Source of the DNA: Actinomycetospora endophytica | GTDB taxonomy: Bacteria > Actinomycetota > Actinomycetes > Mycobacteriales > Pseudonocardiaceae | DNA length: 64,000 bases | NCBI RefSeq assembly: GCF_021026375.1 | Contig: NZ_JAJNDB010000002.1 | Span: 248,001-312,000, forward strand | Reading direction: 5' to 3' | Shown: piece by piece, positions 54,257-62,753 of the stretch | How positions within the stretch are numbered: position 1 is the stretch's first letter | Layout of the letters: each line of letters begins with the position of its first letter | The notes under the pieces: model-generated | The model's input: the letters and a program-made list of their open reading frames with translations, nothing else | What the model was told of the DNA's origin: nothing | Databases searched by the model: none | Position numbers and translations under genes: made by a program

Positions 54257-55009
54257 ATGCCGCGCCGCAGGATGTCGAGGATGCGACACGAGCCGGACGT
54301 GCGCAGCTACGCCGTCACGCACCCCGCGGGGACGATCGTGCCGCCCCAGCCCCCGGGCTGGCACCAGGTGCTGCTCGCGGCGTCCGGGGCGATGACCGTC
54401 GAGGTGCCGGAGGGGACCTGGTTCGTACCGCCGGGTGCCGCGGTCGTGGTGAGACAGGGCGAGCCGCACCGCATCCGCACCACCTCGTCGACCCGGCTCC
54501 GTAACCTCTACCTGCGCGGGTCGGATCTCGGCCCGACCCGCGTCGTCGCGGTGGCCGGGCTGCTGCGCGAGCTGCTGCTCACCGCCGTCGCCCGCGCCCC
54601 GCTCCACCGCGACCGGCCCCACGACGCCGCGCTCGCAGCACTCGTCGAGCTCGAACTCGCCGCGGCCGGACCCGTCGAACCGTTGCGGCTGCCGATGCCG
54701 CGTGACCCGGCCGCCCGCCGCGTCGCGGAGCGGATCCTGACCGACCCGGGCGAGGCGGGCGGGGTCGACCTCCTCTGTCGGGGCAGCGGGGCCGCCCGGC
54801 GGACGGTCGAGCGGCGCTTCGCCGAGGAGACCGGGCTCGGCGTCGCGCGATGGCGACGCCGGGCCCGGCTCGCCGCCGCCCTCGAGGCGCTGGCCCGCGG
54901 CGACCCGCCGTCGCGCGTGGCGACGGAGATCGGGTACGCGACCGCGAGTGCGTTCGGCGCCATGGTGAAGGCCGAACTGGGGTACTCGCCGATGGCCGCG
55001 GTCAGGTGA
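54257..55009 (+). CDS. AraC-family transcriptional regulator
   Basis: 250 residues. The N-terminal cupin-like ligand domain (SYAVTHPAGTIVPPQPPGWH, then EGTWFVPPGAAVVVRQGEPH) precedes a C-terminal double helix-turn-helix (LCRGSGAARRTVERRFAEET, then DPPSRVATEIGYATASAFGA and ELGYSP). It is divergent from the VOC gene by about 40 bp, a likely target. Its last 8 bp overlap the convergent sigma factor gene. The start may be this ATG or one of two in-frame ATGs up to 24 nt later. Confidence 0.88.
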   Translation: MPRRRMSRMRHEPDVRSYAVTHPAGTIVPPQPPGWHQVLLAASGAMTVEVPEGTWFVPPGAAVVVRQGEPHRIRTTSSTRLRNLYLRGSDLGPTRVVAVAGLLRELLLTAVARAPLHRDRPHDAALAALVELELAAAGPVEPLRLPMPRDPAARRVAERILTDPGEAGGVDLLCRGSGAARRTVERRFAEETGLGVARWRRRARLAAALEALARGDPPSRVATEIGYATASAFGAMVKAELGYSPMAAVR

Positions 55010-55901
55010 ACACGACGTCGGTCGCGGCGATCGCCTCCGGGTCGGCGACCAGATCGACCGCCGTGATCCGCCCGTCCTCCACCGTGATCCGGAACAGCGA
55101 CATGGTCCGGCCGCGGAGCGCGAACGCCAGCCCGGGCTCGCCGTCGAGCAGCGCGGGACGGGCTGCCCGAGCCCGTCCGGCGAAGACACGCGCGACCGCG
55201 TCCGCCCCGCTGGCCTCCGGCTGGAGGTCCGGCGCGCCGCGTCCGGCGTTCGTCGCCGCCATCGACACCGCCACCGGGTCGGCCCGCAGCACGACGTCGG
55301 GGTCGAGGACGGCGAGCAGTGCGCCGAAGTCGCCGTTGCGCGACGCGGCGAGGAACGCCTCGACGACCTCACGACGACGGGTCACGTCGGCCTCCGTCGT
55401 CGGCCCACCCCCGCGCACCCGACGGCGGGCGCGGCTCGCGAGCTGACGGGTCGCGGGGACCGAGCGCTCGACGATGGGGGCTATCTCGTCGAAGGGCAGC
55501 CCGAACACGTCGTGGAGCACGAACGCGAGGCGCTCGGCGGGCGCGAGGGTGTCGAGCACGACGAGCAGCGCCGGACCCATCGCGTCCGCGGTCAGCGCCT
55601 GCTCCTCGGGGCCGGGCTCGTCGGAGGGCGGGGCGTCGCGGTCCTCGTCGGCCGGGTCCTCGGGATGGGTCCGCCGGGCCCGGAGCAGGTTGAGCGAGAG
55701 GCGCGCGACGACCGTGGTGAGCCACCCCCCGAGGTTCTCGATCTCCGGGTCACCCGAGGCGTACGCCCGCTGCAGCCGCAGCCAGGCCTCCTGGACCGCG
55801 TCGTCGGCCTCGCCGGTCGGGCCGAGCAGGCGCTGGGCGACGGCCAGCAGGTGCGGGCGGTGCTCGGTGAATCGGGCGGCCAGGGCCCCGTTCTGCTCCA
55901 T
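55002..55901 (-). CDS. ECF41-type RNA polymerase sigma factor with SnoaL-like domain
   Basis: 299 residues. Region 2 (FTEHRPHLLAVAQRLLGPTG, EADDAVQEAWLRLQRAY) and region 4 (LDTLAPAERLAFVLHDVFGL, PFDEIAPIVERSVPATRQLA) are followed by a C-terminal SnoaL/NTF2-like extension of about 110 residues (EVVEAFLAASRNGDFGALLA, VLDPDVVLRADP), the SigJ/ECF41 layout. In this group the extension replaces an anti-sigma factor, and the adjacent divergent gene is typically a CMD/SnoaL-type redox protein, as found here. The start is ATG at 55901. Confidence 0.93.
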   Translation of the reverse strand: MEQNGALAARFTEHRPHLLAVAQRLLGPTGEADDAVQEAWLRLQRAYASGDPEIENLGGWLTTVVARLSLNLLRARRTHPEDPADEDRDAPPSDEPGPEEQALTADAMGPALLVVLDTLAPAERLAFVLHDVFGLPFDEIAPIVERSVPATRQLASRARRRVRGGGPTTEADVTRRREVVEAFLAASRNGDFGALLAVLDPDVVLRADPVAVSMAATNAGRGAPDLQPEASGADAVARVFAGRARAARPALLDGEPGLAFALRGRTMSLFRITVEDGRITAVDLVADPEAIAATDVVFT

Positions 55902-55965
55902 CGGTCACGTTCCTCCGTGCGTCGGTGTCATCACTCTGACCGACCGGCCCGGCGGAACGTGACCG
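55902..55965. promoter_or_regulatory. Divergent sigma/CMD control region with 12-bp inverted repeat
   Basis: CGGTCACGTTCC (55902-55913) recurs as its exact complement at 55954-55965, symmetric between the two divergent genes. A TGTCATC element at 55926-55932 resembles the -35 (TGTCACA) of ECF41 promoters for the CMD gene; the -10 CGTC was not found at the exact spacing. Confidence 0.45.
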
Positions 55966-55995
55966 AGCCGGCGGTCCGACACCGAGGAGAACGTC

Positions 55996-56475
55996 ATGAC
56001 CACGACGACCACGACCGTCGAGCAGCGCATGCCCAACCCGGCCGCCCTCCTGCCCGGCGTGGGTGAGGCGATCGGCGGACTGGCCGCGGCCGCCCGCTCC
56101 GGCGGGCTCCCGGAGGGCCTGCTCGAGCTGGTCCACCTGCGGGTGAGCCTCATCAACGGGTGCTCGTCCTGTGTCCACGCGGGCACGACGGGGGCCCGGG
56201 CGGCCGGGGAGAGCGAGGACCGGCTGGCGACGGTCGGGGCCTGGCGCGAGGCGCCGTGGTTCACCGACGCCGAGCGCGCCGCACTCGAGCTCGCGGAGCA
56301 CGTCACCCGTCTCGCCGATCGCGGCGAGGCCGTCCCGGACGGGCTGTGGGCCGAGGTCACGCGCCACTTCGACGAGCCCGGCATCGCGGCCCTGCTGCTC
56401 TGGATCGCCACGTCGAACCTGTTCAACCGGCTCAACGCGCCGGTGCGCCAGCCCGCCGGCGGCGGGTGGAGCTAG
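55996..56475 (+). CDS. Carboxymuconolactone decarboxylase (AhpD-like) family protein
   Basis: 159 residues. The redox motif NGCSSCVHAG (CxxC with a following His) is in the helix LLELVHLRVSLING, as in AhpD-like alkylhydroperoxidase-family proteins. Later helices match (ERAALELAEHVTRLADRGEA, PGIAALLLWIATSNLFNRLN). It is the usual partner and target of ECF41 sigma factors, and likely responds to an oxidative or electrophile signal. ATG at 55996 after CCGAGGAGAACGTC. Convergent with the HxlR gene, 14 bp apart. Confidence 0.93.
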   Translation: MTTTTTTVEQRMPNPAALLPGVGEAIGGLAAAARSGGLPEGLLELVHLRVSLINGCSSCVHAGTTGARAAGESEDRLATVGAWREAPWFTDAERAALELAEHVTRLADRGEAVPDGLWAEVTRHFDEPGIAALLLWIATSNLFNRLNAPVRQPAGGGWS

Positions 56476-56489
56476 GGCAGTGGCGGGAT

Positions 56490-57005
56490 CTAGGGCAGCG
56501 GCGTCTGCATCCGGTGCGACGCGCGCAGTGCCCGGCTGACGTCGTCGTCGCGACGCGGGACGTCCGGCCCGCCCTCCGGCCGCACGACCAGGTCGGCCGG
56601 GCCGGGCACCGCGCCGCAGCGGGGGCACCGGCCGTCGGGGTCGGTGTCCGGTTCGCCACCGGCGGGGCAACCGGCGTGGGCGAAGCGGCGCACCGTCCCG
56701 CCGTCGGAACGCTGCCGGGACTCGCCCCAGGTGGCCAGCGACCGCAGCGCGGGCCAGAGCGTCGCGGCGTCCTCGGTGACCCGGTAGCCCGACCCGTCAC
56801 GGTGCAGGAGCCCGGCGTCGACGAGGCGGGCGAGGCGGTCGGAGAGCACCGCGCGCGGGACGTCGAGGTGCGCGACGAGGTCGGCGAAGCGGTGGACGCC
56901 GAAGAAGCAGTCGCGCAGCACCAGCAGCGTCCAGCGGTCACCGACCACCTCGAGCGCGCGCGCCATCGCGCAGTCCTGCTGCGGATATCCCTGGCCGAGC
57001 GGCAC
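56490..57005 (-). CDS. HxlR-family winged-helix regulator with C-terminal Zn-ribbon-like tail
   Basis: 171 residues. The HxlR/MarR-like winged helix runs from about residue 8 to 100 (CAMARALEVVGDRWTLLVLR, then DVPRAVLSDRLARLVDAGLL). A C-terminal tail contains CPAGG...CPRCG, three or four cysteines that could bind a metal. Start is GTG at 57005, divergent from the MFS gene with only 29 bp between, so it most likely represses that exporter. The frame is open to 57080, but that would overlap the MFS coding region. Confidence 0.88.
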   Translation of the reverse strand: MPLGQGYPQQDCAMARALEVVGDRWTLLVLRDCFFGVHRFADLVAHLDVPRAVLSDRLARLVDAGLLHRDGSGYRVTEDAATLWPALRSLATWGESRQRSDGGTVRRFAHAGCPAGGEPDTDPDGRCPRCGAVPGPADLVVRPEGGPDVPRRDDDVSRALRASHRMQTPLP

Positions 57006-57034
57006 GGAGACCAGGGTAACTCCGAAGCGGTTCA

Positions 57035-58528
57035 ATGACCGAACCGGACGTGCTAGCGTTCCGGACCGTGCGGTCCACATCCGGCGCCACGGTCGCCGTC
57101 GCCTCCGCGGCCACGTTCCTCGCGCTCGTCGCCTTCACCACCCCGCTCGCGACGCTGCCCGCGACCTCCGTCGCGCTCGGCTCCGGCCCCGAGGGCCAGG
57201 CGTGGATCCTCAGCTCGATGAGCATCGGGCTCGGCGTCGCGCTGCTCTCCACCGGTGCGGTCGCCGACGACCTCGGACGGCGCCGGGCGCTCGTGCTCGG
57301 CAGCCTCGTCCTCGCCCTGTCGTCGGTCGTGTGCGCGCTCTCCCCGACGACGGCGGTGCTCGTCGCCGGGCGGATCGGGGCGGGGGTGGGCGCCGCGGCG
57401 CTCATCGCGGCGGGCCTCGGCCTCATCGGCCACGCCTTCCCCGCGGGGACGCCGGAGGCGCGGCGGGCGAGCGGCATCTGGGGCGCGTCCCTCGGGGCGG
57501 GGATCGCGGTCGGGCCGCTCCTGGCGACCGGCGCGGAGCGGTTCGCCGGGTGGGCGGCCTCGTACTGGCTCGAGGCCGTGCTCGCGGTCGCGCTCGGTCT
57601 GGCGGCGCGGTTCCTGCTCGCGGAGTCCCGCGCGGAGCACCCGCGCCCGATCGACGTGCCGGGGGTCGTCCTGCTGGCCGCGGGCGTCGGGGTCCTGCTC
57701 ACCGGTCTCGTCGAGGCCCGCAGCGGCCCGACCCGGCCGGTCGTGATCGTCCTGGTCCTCGGCGGCCTCGTCCTGCTCGGGGTGTGGTTCGCCGTCGAGC
57801 GCCGCAGCTCCTCCCCCATGATCGACCCGGACCTGTTCCGGTCCCCGCACTTCCTGGCCGCGACGCTCGCGGCGTTCGCGACCGGCGCGGGGATCATCGC
57901 GACGTCGTCGTTCCTGCTCACCGTGATGGCCCGCGGCCTGGGGGCCTCCGAGGTGATCGGCGCCGTGATCCTGCTGGCCTGGTCGGCGACGGGCGTGGTC
58001 ACCTCCCTGCTCGCGCGCCGGCTCCCGACGTCGTGGAGCGGGCGCCTCCAGCTGGCGGTCGGACTCGTCGTCGTCGCGGTGGGTCAGCTGATGCTGCTCG
58101 GGGCGACGCCGGGCGACTCGCCGTGGCGCTACGTCCCCGGGCTGCTCGTCGCCGGGATCACCAGCGGGGTGGTGAACTCCGCGCTGGGCCGCGAGGCGGT
58201 CGCGAGCGTGCCCGCCGGGCGCGCGGCGATGGGCAGCGGCGCGAACAACACCGCCCGCTACGTCGGGTCGGCCATCGGGACCACGGTAGTGGCTGTGGTG
58301 GCCACCCGGCCCGGCCTGCCGCCCGGCCCGGCGGGGCTGCTGCAGGGGTTCGACACCGCGATCCTCGTCGCCACCGCGTTCTCGGTGCTCGGGGCGATCG
58401 CGGTCTTCGCCTGCCGTCCGCGCCGCCCGGCTCGAGGGGGCGCCACGTCGCCCGAACAGGCAGACTCGGGGGATGGACAAGGCAGCGCTCGCCGAGACCC
58501 AGGGCCCTCTCAAGCAGCAGTACCGTGA
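57035..58528 (+). CDS. MFS transporter (multidrug/DHA type)
   Basis: 497 residues with 12-14 helices. MFS loop motif GAVADDLGRRRALVLG after TM2, the segment VAGRIGAGVGAAALIAAGLG in TM4, and motif C-like GIWGASLGAGIAVGPLL. The C-terminus has a disordered tail of about 35 residues overlapping the OsmC gene by 56 bp. Divergent from HxlR, which suggests a drug- or electrophile-inducible exporter pair. Confidence 0.88.
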   Translation: MTEPDVLAFRTVRSTSGATVAVASAATFLALVAFTTPLATLPATSVALGSGPEGQAWILSSMSIGLGVALLSTGAVADDLGRRRALVLGSLVLALSSVVCALSPTTAVLVAGRIGAGVGAAALIAAGLGLIGHAFPAGTPEARRASGIWGASLGAGIAVGPLLATGAERFAGWAASYWLEAVLAVALGLAARFLLAESRAEHPRPIDVPGVVLLAAGVGVLLTGLVEARSGPTRPVVIVLVLGGLVLLGVWFAVERRSSSPMIDPDLFRSPHFLAATLAAFATGAGIIATSSFLLTVMARGLGASEVIGAVILLAWSATGVVTSLLARRLPTSWSGRLQLAVGLVVVAVGQLMLLGATPGDSPWRYVPGLLVAGITSGVVNSALGREAVASVPAGRAAMGSGANNTARYVGSAIGTTVVAVVATRPGLPPGPAGLLQGFDTAILVATAFSVLGAIAVFACRPRRPARGGATSPEQADSGDGQGSARRDPGPSQAAVP

Positions 58529-59000
58529 CGACCCGGGATCCGCGGTCGTCGTCCTGAAGGCGGACGGTGATCTCGACGGTTCGGGCATCGCCTGCCGCGT
58601 GTCGACCGCGCAGGCGATGGTCGAGGCCGGCCTGCACCCCGCGACCGGCGGCACCGGGGAGCTGCTCTGCTCCGGCGACATGCTGCTCGAGGCGCTCGTC
58701 GCCTGCTCCGGGGTGACGCTGCGGGCGGTCTCCACGTCGATGGGCGTCGAGATCCGCGGCGGGACCATCCACGCCGAGGGCGACCTCGACTTCCGGGGAA
58801 CGCTCGGCGTCGCGAAGGACGCCCCGGTCGGCTTCAAGGACATCCGGCTCTCGTTCGACCTCGACACCGACGCCGACGACGAGACCCTCGCGACGCTGCA
58901 CAAGCTCACCGAGCGGTACTGCGTCGTCTACCAGACGCTCGTGAACTCCCCGCAGGTCTCGCTGGAGCTCGGCAAGCAGTCCGCCGGCGCCCAGGCCTGA
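58473..59000 (+). CDS. OsmC-family peroxiredoxin-like protein
   Basis: 175 residues. The two redox cysteines of OsmC/Ohr proteins are present in LLEALVACSGVTLRAV and ERYCVVYQTLVNSP, with the family segment HPATGGTGELLCSGDMLLEA. These proteins reduce organic hydroperoxides. The ATG at 58473 lies in the 3' end of the MFS gene in another frame, so the two are cotranscribed. A strong hairpin terminator follows. Confidence 0.92.
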   Translation: MDKAALAETQGPLKQQYRDDPGSAVVVLKADGDLDGSGIACRVSTAQAMVEAGLHPATGGTGELLCSGDMLLEALVACSGVTLRAVSTSMGVEIRGGTIHAEGDLDFRGTLGVAKDAPVGFKDIRLSFDLDTDADDETLATLHKLTERYCVVYQTLVNSPQVSLELGKQSAGAQA

Positions 59001-59017
59001 CCGACCGGCCCCGAACG

Positions 59018-59059
59018 ACGACGGCCCCCTCGCTCACGTCGGAGCGAGGGGGCCGTCGT
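59018..59059. terminator. Bidirectional terminator between OsmC and flavohemoglobin genes
   Basis: Perfect 18-bp stem ACGACGGCCCCCTCGCTC with its complement and the 6-nt loop ACGTCG, placed between two convergent genes. Confidence 0.92.
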
Positions 59060-59073
59060 GCGTCGTGGACCCG

Positions 59074-61188
59074 TCAGTCGGTGTGGTACGGGTCGTAGTG
59101 GATCTGCATGAAGGGCGTGCCCGCGTCGAGCATCGCCGAGACCGTCGAGCGGACCATCGGCGGTGAGCCCGCGACGACGACCTGCCGGTCGGCCCACGCG
59201 CCGTAGCGCGCGACCACCTCGCCGAGGGTGCCGGTCTCGGCGCCGTAGCGCCTGCCGTCCTCCTCGACGACCGGGACCACCGTCAGCCAGGGGTTGTCCT
59301 GGGCCATGCGGCGCAGCGTGTCGATGTCGTAGAGCGAGTCCCACGTGCGGCCGCCGACGAACAGCGCCACCTTGCGGTCCGAGCCGTCGACCATGAGCTG
59401 CTCGATGAGCGACCGGGCCGGGGCGAGCCCGGTACCGCCGGCGACCATCAGCAGGTCGGCCCGCGAGCGCGGGTCCAGCGTCATCTGGCCCATCGGCGGA
59501 CCGATGCGCCACACGTCACCGACGTGGGCGTGCGACACGATCGCCCGGCTGACCCAGCCCCCGGGGACGGTGTGGACGTGGAACTCCATCACGCAGTCCG
59601 GGCCGGGCGCGTTCGCCGGGGTCAGTGAGCGCCACATCCGCGGACGCTGCGGCGTCTCCACCGAGACGTACTGACCGGCGAGGTACGGCACCGGCTGGCT
59701 CGTCTGGACCCGCACGACGGCGAGGTCGGGCGCCACCCGGCGGTGCTCCATGACCCGGGCCATCCAGACGGCCGGACCGCGCTCGGCGTCCGCCGCCTCG
59801 CGCATCGCCTGCGAGACGATGCCGTAGGCGGTCACCCAGGCGTTCTCGATCTCCGTGGTCCAGGCGCGGCCGGCCATCTCCTTGATGGCTCCGACGAGGG
59901 CCTGGCCGACCTTGTCGTAGTGCTCGCCGATGACCCCGAACTTGCGGTGGTCACGGCCGAGCTGGCGCAGGAAGACGGTCAGCTCGTCGGGGCGGTCGAC
60001 CATCTGCACGACGTGGACCAGCGCGCGGAGCAGCCGGGTGCGCTGGAGCTCCATCGTCACGGGGAAGAGGTCGCGGGTCTCGGGCGCGATCCGGAAGAGC
60101 CAGCCGTAGAACAGCTGGGTCAGCTCGTCGGCGCGCGGGGCGACCAGCTCGAAGCTGGACCGGATGATCGACACCATGTCGGACGCGTCCGGCTGCGGCG
60201 CCGGCGCGGCATCGCGCGGTGTCGGCAGGCCGACGCCGTCGGCCATGCCGGTGGGCCCGACCGGAGCGGCCATCGCCGTCGTGCGGGCCGGCTCGTCGAG
60301 GGAGGAACGGCTGCCGGGGCTCCCGAAGCCGGAGCCGCCGTAGCCGGGGTCGCCGTGGTCGGGGCCACCGAAGCCGGAACTGCCGAAGCCGGAGCCGCTC
60401 GGGCCGGAGCTGCCGAAGCCGGGCTCGCCGTAGCTCGACCCGCCGAAGCCGGAGCCGCCGAACCCGGGGCCGCCGAAGGACGACCCGTTCTGGCCGGGGC
60501 CGCCGATCCCGGAGCCGCCGAAGCCGGGCTCGCCGTAGGAGGAGCCGCCGTAGGGAGACCCGCCGTAGCTCGAGCCGCCGAGGCCGGGGTCACCGAAGCC
60601 GGAGCCGCCGCGCTCGTCGTATCCACCGGTCGAGTAGCCGTCGTACCCGCCGGAGGAGGAGCGACCGCCGAACCCGCCGCTCTGGTGGGTCCCGGAGGAG
60701 TAGCCGCCGGTGTCGTAGCCGCCGGTCTCGTACCCACCGGTCTCGTAGCCGCCGGGCTCGTACCCGCGATCGGGCTCGCGGGGAGCGGGCGGCGGATACG
60801 CCTGGCTGCGCGGCGGAGGCGGAGGTACCGCTGCTCCTCGGCCGGGGGCTTGGCTCATCGTGGTCCCGTCGTCGCGCCGGTCGTCGGCGATGTCGAACAC
60901 GGCGTCATCCGGGTCGTACGACCCGCTCCCGAAGGCTCCCCGACCGCCCGGTCCGGTGCCGGACGACCCCGACCCTCCGAGATCGGACGAGCCGTGGCCC
61001 GCCACCGTGCCCCGGTCCAGGGCGGCTGCGCCCCAGCCGCCGCCGCGTTCGCGGTCCGGAGTGGCCCACGTGCCGTCATCCCGGCCGGGGCCCGCGTCGC
61101 GGGGAGGACCCGCAGGCCCGCCGGGGCCATGACGCCCCGTGTCGGGACCGTTGTTCCTCGCTGCGGTCACGTCCGGTCGACTCCTCAT
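59074..61188 (-). CDS. Flavohemoglobin-like globin/FAD/NAD oxidoreductase with long Gly-Tyr repeat N-terminus
   Basis: 704 residues. Residues 1 to about 330 are low complexity: first Gly/Asp/Arg-rich, then many GGY, GFGG, SYG units. The globin domain (about 335-470) shows ELTQLFYGWLFRIAPETRDL with a Tyr at B10, and the proximal His region GRDHRKFGVIGEHYDKVGQA. The FAD domain follows (AGQYVSVE; RMWRSL where RxYS is usual), then the NAD domain (LLMVAGGTGLAPARSLIEQL, VVVAGSPP). The RMWRSL variant resembles the divergent type II flavohemoglobins of actinobacteria, so NO dioxygenase activity is possible but not assured. The start is ATG 61188, or GTG 61170, which has AGGAG 10 nt before it. Confidence 0.88.
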   Translation of the reverse strand: MRSRPDVTAARNNGPDTGRHGPGGPAGPPRDAGPGRDDGTWATPDRERGGGWGAAALDRGTVAGHGSSDLGGSGSSGTGPGGRGAFGSGSYDPDDAVFDIADDRRDDGTTMSQAPGRGAAVPPPPPRSQAYPPPAPREPDRGYEPGGYETGGYETGGYDTGGYSSGTHQSGGFGGRSSSGGYDGYSTGGYDERGGSGFGDPGLGGSSYGGSPYGGSSYGEPGFGGSGIGGPGQNGSSFGGPGFGGSGFGGSSYGEPGFGSSGPSGSGFGSSGFGGPDHGDPGYGGSGFGSPGSRSSLDEPARTTAMAAPVGPTGMADGVGLPTPRDAAPAPQPDASDMVSIIRSSFELVAPRADELTQLFYGWLFRIAPETRDLFPVTMELQRTRLLRALVHVVQMVDRPDELTVFLRQLGRDHRKFGVIGEHYDKVGQALVGAIKEMAGRAWTTEIENAWVTAYGIVSQAMREAADAERGPAVWMARVMEHRRVAPDLAVVRVQTSQPVPYLAGQYVSVETPQRPRMWRSLTPANAPGPDCVMEFHVHTVPGGWVSRAIVSHAHVGDVWRIGPPMGQMTLDPRSRADLLMVAGGTGLAPARSLIEQLMVDGSDRKVALFVGGRTWDSLYDIDTLRRMAQDNPWLTVVPVVEEDGRRYGAETGTLGEVVARYGAWADRQVVVAGSPPMVRSTVSAMLDAGTPFMQIHYDPYHTD
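60310..60770. repeat. Degenerate Gly/Ser/Tyr/Phe-rich coding repeat
   Basis: Over about 460 bp the minus strand encodes imperfect repeats such as GGYETGGYETGGYDTGG, GGSSYGGSPYGGSSYGE and GFGGSGFGG. The DNA repeats CCGAAGCCGGAGCCGCCG and CCGTAG/CCGCCG variants. Likely to expand or contract by slippage. The aromatic-Gly composition is like phase-separating low-complexity domains. Confidence 0.85.
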
Positions 61189-61397
61189 CTCACGATGACT
61201 CGCTCGGCCCCCCGCGAGGGCACCCTACCGGTGGGCACTAGCGCGTCACGCTACTCGGTGTTTCCGCGCGAGCATCCGGCGTGTCCGGTCTTGCGGCCAG
61301 CGTACGGCCGTGACCGGTGAACGGTGTCGCCTCCGACCTCGAACAAGCGACGAGAAGGTGGTCGTCGTCACCCGTCGTCGCCAGGCGACCGTTCTCC

Positions 61398-62231
61398 TCA
61401 CCCGTGGGGGGAGTCCTGGTGCTGGGCGGTCGACGTCCCCGTGGTCGACGGCTGTGCGCTCGAGGACTTCGCGCCCGACGACTTGGTGCGCGAGGCCTTC
61501 GTGCTCGACGTCGGCGCGGACCCGCTGTCGGACGTCGGCTGCCCGGCGCCGGCGGCCTGGGACGACCGCGACGGCAGCGAGGACTGCTCGGCCACCGGGC
61601 GGGGTGCGGCGGACGTGGTCCGGCCCGTCGAGGGCCGCGTGGTGGCGGAGCGTGGCGTCGCCGACCGTGTCGAGCTCGAGGTCGGGCGCGACGACGTCGG
61701 GTGCTGGCGCGTGGAGGTGGGCGTCGGCCGGCTCGTCGTCGGTCGCGGGGCGCTCGTCGAGGAGGGCGCTCCGCTCGACGGGGCGGCGGGGGCCGGCCCC
61801 AGGGCGCCGTGGTCGTCGGAGGTGCCGTGGTCGACCGGGGCGCCGTGGTCGTCGGCGCGGATGAGGTCGGCGCCCGCGACCGCCGGGTCGGCCAGCCGAC
61901 CGTCCTGCGTCGAACCGTCGCCCGAGGCGCCGTCCGACGTCGTGGGCTGCGTCGAGGCCGGGTCGGCCAGTGCGGGGGAGGGGCTCGCGGGCAGGACGCC
62001 CTCCGCGCCGGTCGGCGTGAGGCCGAGCGCCAGCCCGACCCCGCCGACGCTCAGGGCGCCGAACGCCGCCACCGCCGCGGGCACGGCCGTGGCCCGACGA
62101 CGACGGGTGCGGGCGGCGCGTGGGGCGGCCTCGTCGAGCAGTGCGGCCATCTCGTCCGCGCGCTCGCGCATCTCGCCCGCGCGCCCGCGACCGCCGTTCC
62201 CACCGGGACGGCCTCGTCCGGCTCGGCTCAC
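61398..62231 (-). CDS. Single-pass membrane protein with Ser/Thr/Pro-rich exterior
   Basis: 277 residues with no recognised domain. A basic cytoplasmic N-terminus (Gly/Arg-rich, then EMRERADEMAALLDEAAPRA) leads to one transmembrane helix near residues 48-70 (AAVAAFGALSVGGVGLALGL), then about 200 residues rich in Ser, Thr, Pro and His. It resembles a wall-spanning stalk or a glycosylated surface protein; O-mannosylation is plausible. The N-terminal region before the helix recalls anti-sigma-like small proteins, but no zinc motif is present. GTG at 62231 has a strong GGGAGGA site. Divergent from the NO synthase gene. Function unknown. Confidence 0.62.
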   Translation of the reverse strand: MSRAGRGRPGGNGGRGRAGEMRERADEMAALLDEAAPRAARTRRRRATAVPAAVAAFGALSVGGVGLALGLTPTGAEGVLPASPSPALADPASTQPTTSDGASGDGSTQDGRLADPAVAGADLIRADDHGAPVDHGTSDDHGALGPAPAAPSSGAPSSTSAPRPTTSRPTPTSTRQHPTSSRPTSSSTRSATPRSATTRPSTGRTTSAAPRPVAEQSSLPSRSSQAAGAGQPTSDSGSAPTSSTKASRTKSSGAKSSSAQPSTTGTSTAQHQDSPHG

Positions 62232-62753
62232 GCGTGGTCCTCCCACCGTCGTCTCGTCACGCACGGTTCACGCAACGACTACTGCCGGTCGTCGGCCCAG
62301 ACTGCCAGACGGTGCGGCGGCGGGTCATCGGGGTCCGGACACGGACGGCCCGGACGAGTGACGAACGGTGATGAGGTGCCACACACCGGCGAGCGACGGG
62401 CGACCCCTACAGTGGTGCCCCGTGACCTCTTCGGGATCCGTCGGTGCGAGCCGCGTCCGGAACCGGTCCCGCCGGGCCGGGCGGGGCCACTCGAACCGGG
62501 CTCCCGACGTGGGATCGTTGCGCGTTCGGAGGGCACCAACTGGTCCGGATGGTCGATGACCTACGGGCTGCTCACCGGATGATTTGAGTCCGAACGGCCA
62601 GATCCTTTTCCGTTGTCCGGCCGTGATGATGGACGGCGGGCGCGCGGGGGTCCGGCTCGGGTCGTCCGGGGACGACGGTGATGGACAGGGACATCGCCGG
62701 CGTCGCGGGCGATCGGCATGACGAAACGGCAGGACCTCGGACACGGAGGTGGC
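62232..62753. other. 522-bp divergent region upstream of the NO synthase gene
   Basis: No supported gene. It should hold the NO synthase promoter and that of the membrane protein. An A/T-richer stretch at 62575-62615 (GATGATTTGAGTCCGAACGG, then CCAGATCCTTTTCCGTTGTC) partly resembles the core of the hairpin repeat at 26825-26893 (GATTTGAG ... CCAGATCC). Confidence 0.4.

Noticed and set aside
62279..62539. Short minus-strand frame upstream of the NO synthase gene
   Set aside because: No ribosome site, no homology, Arg/Pro-rich; treated as non-coding.
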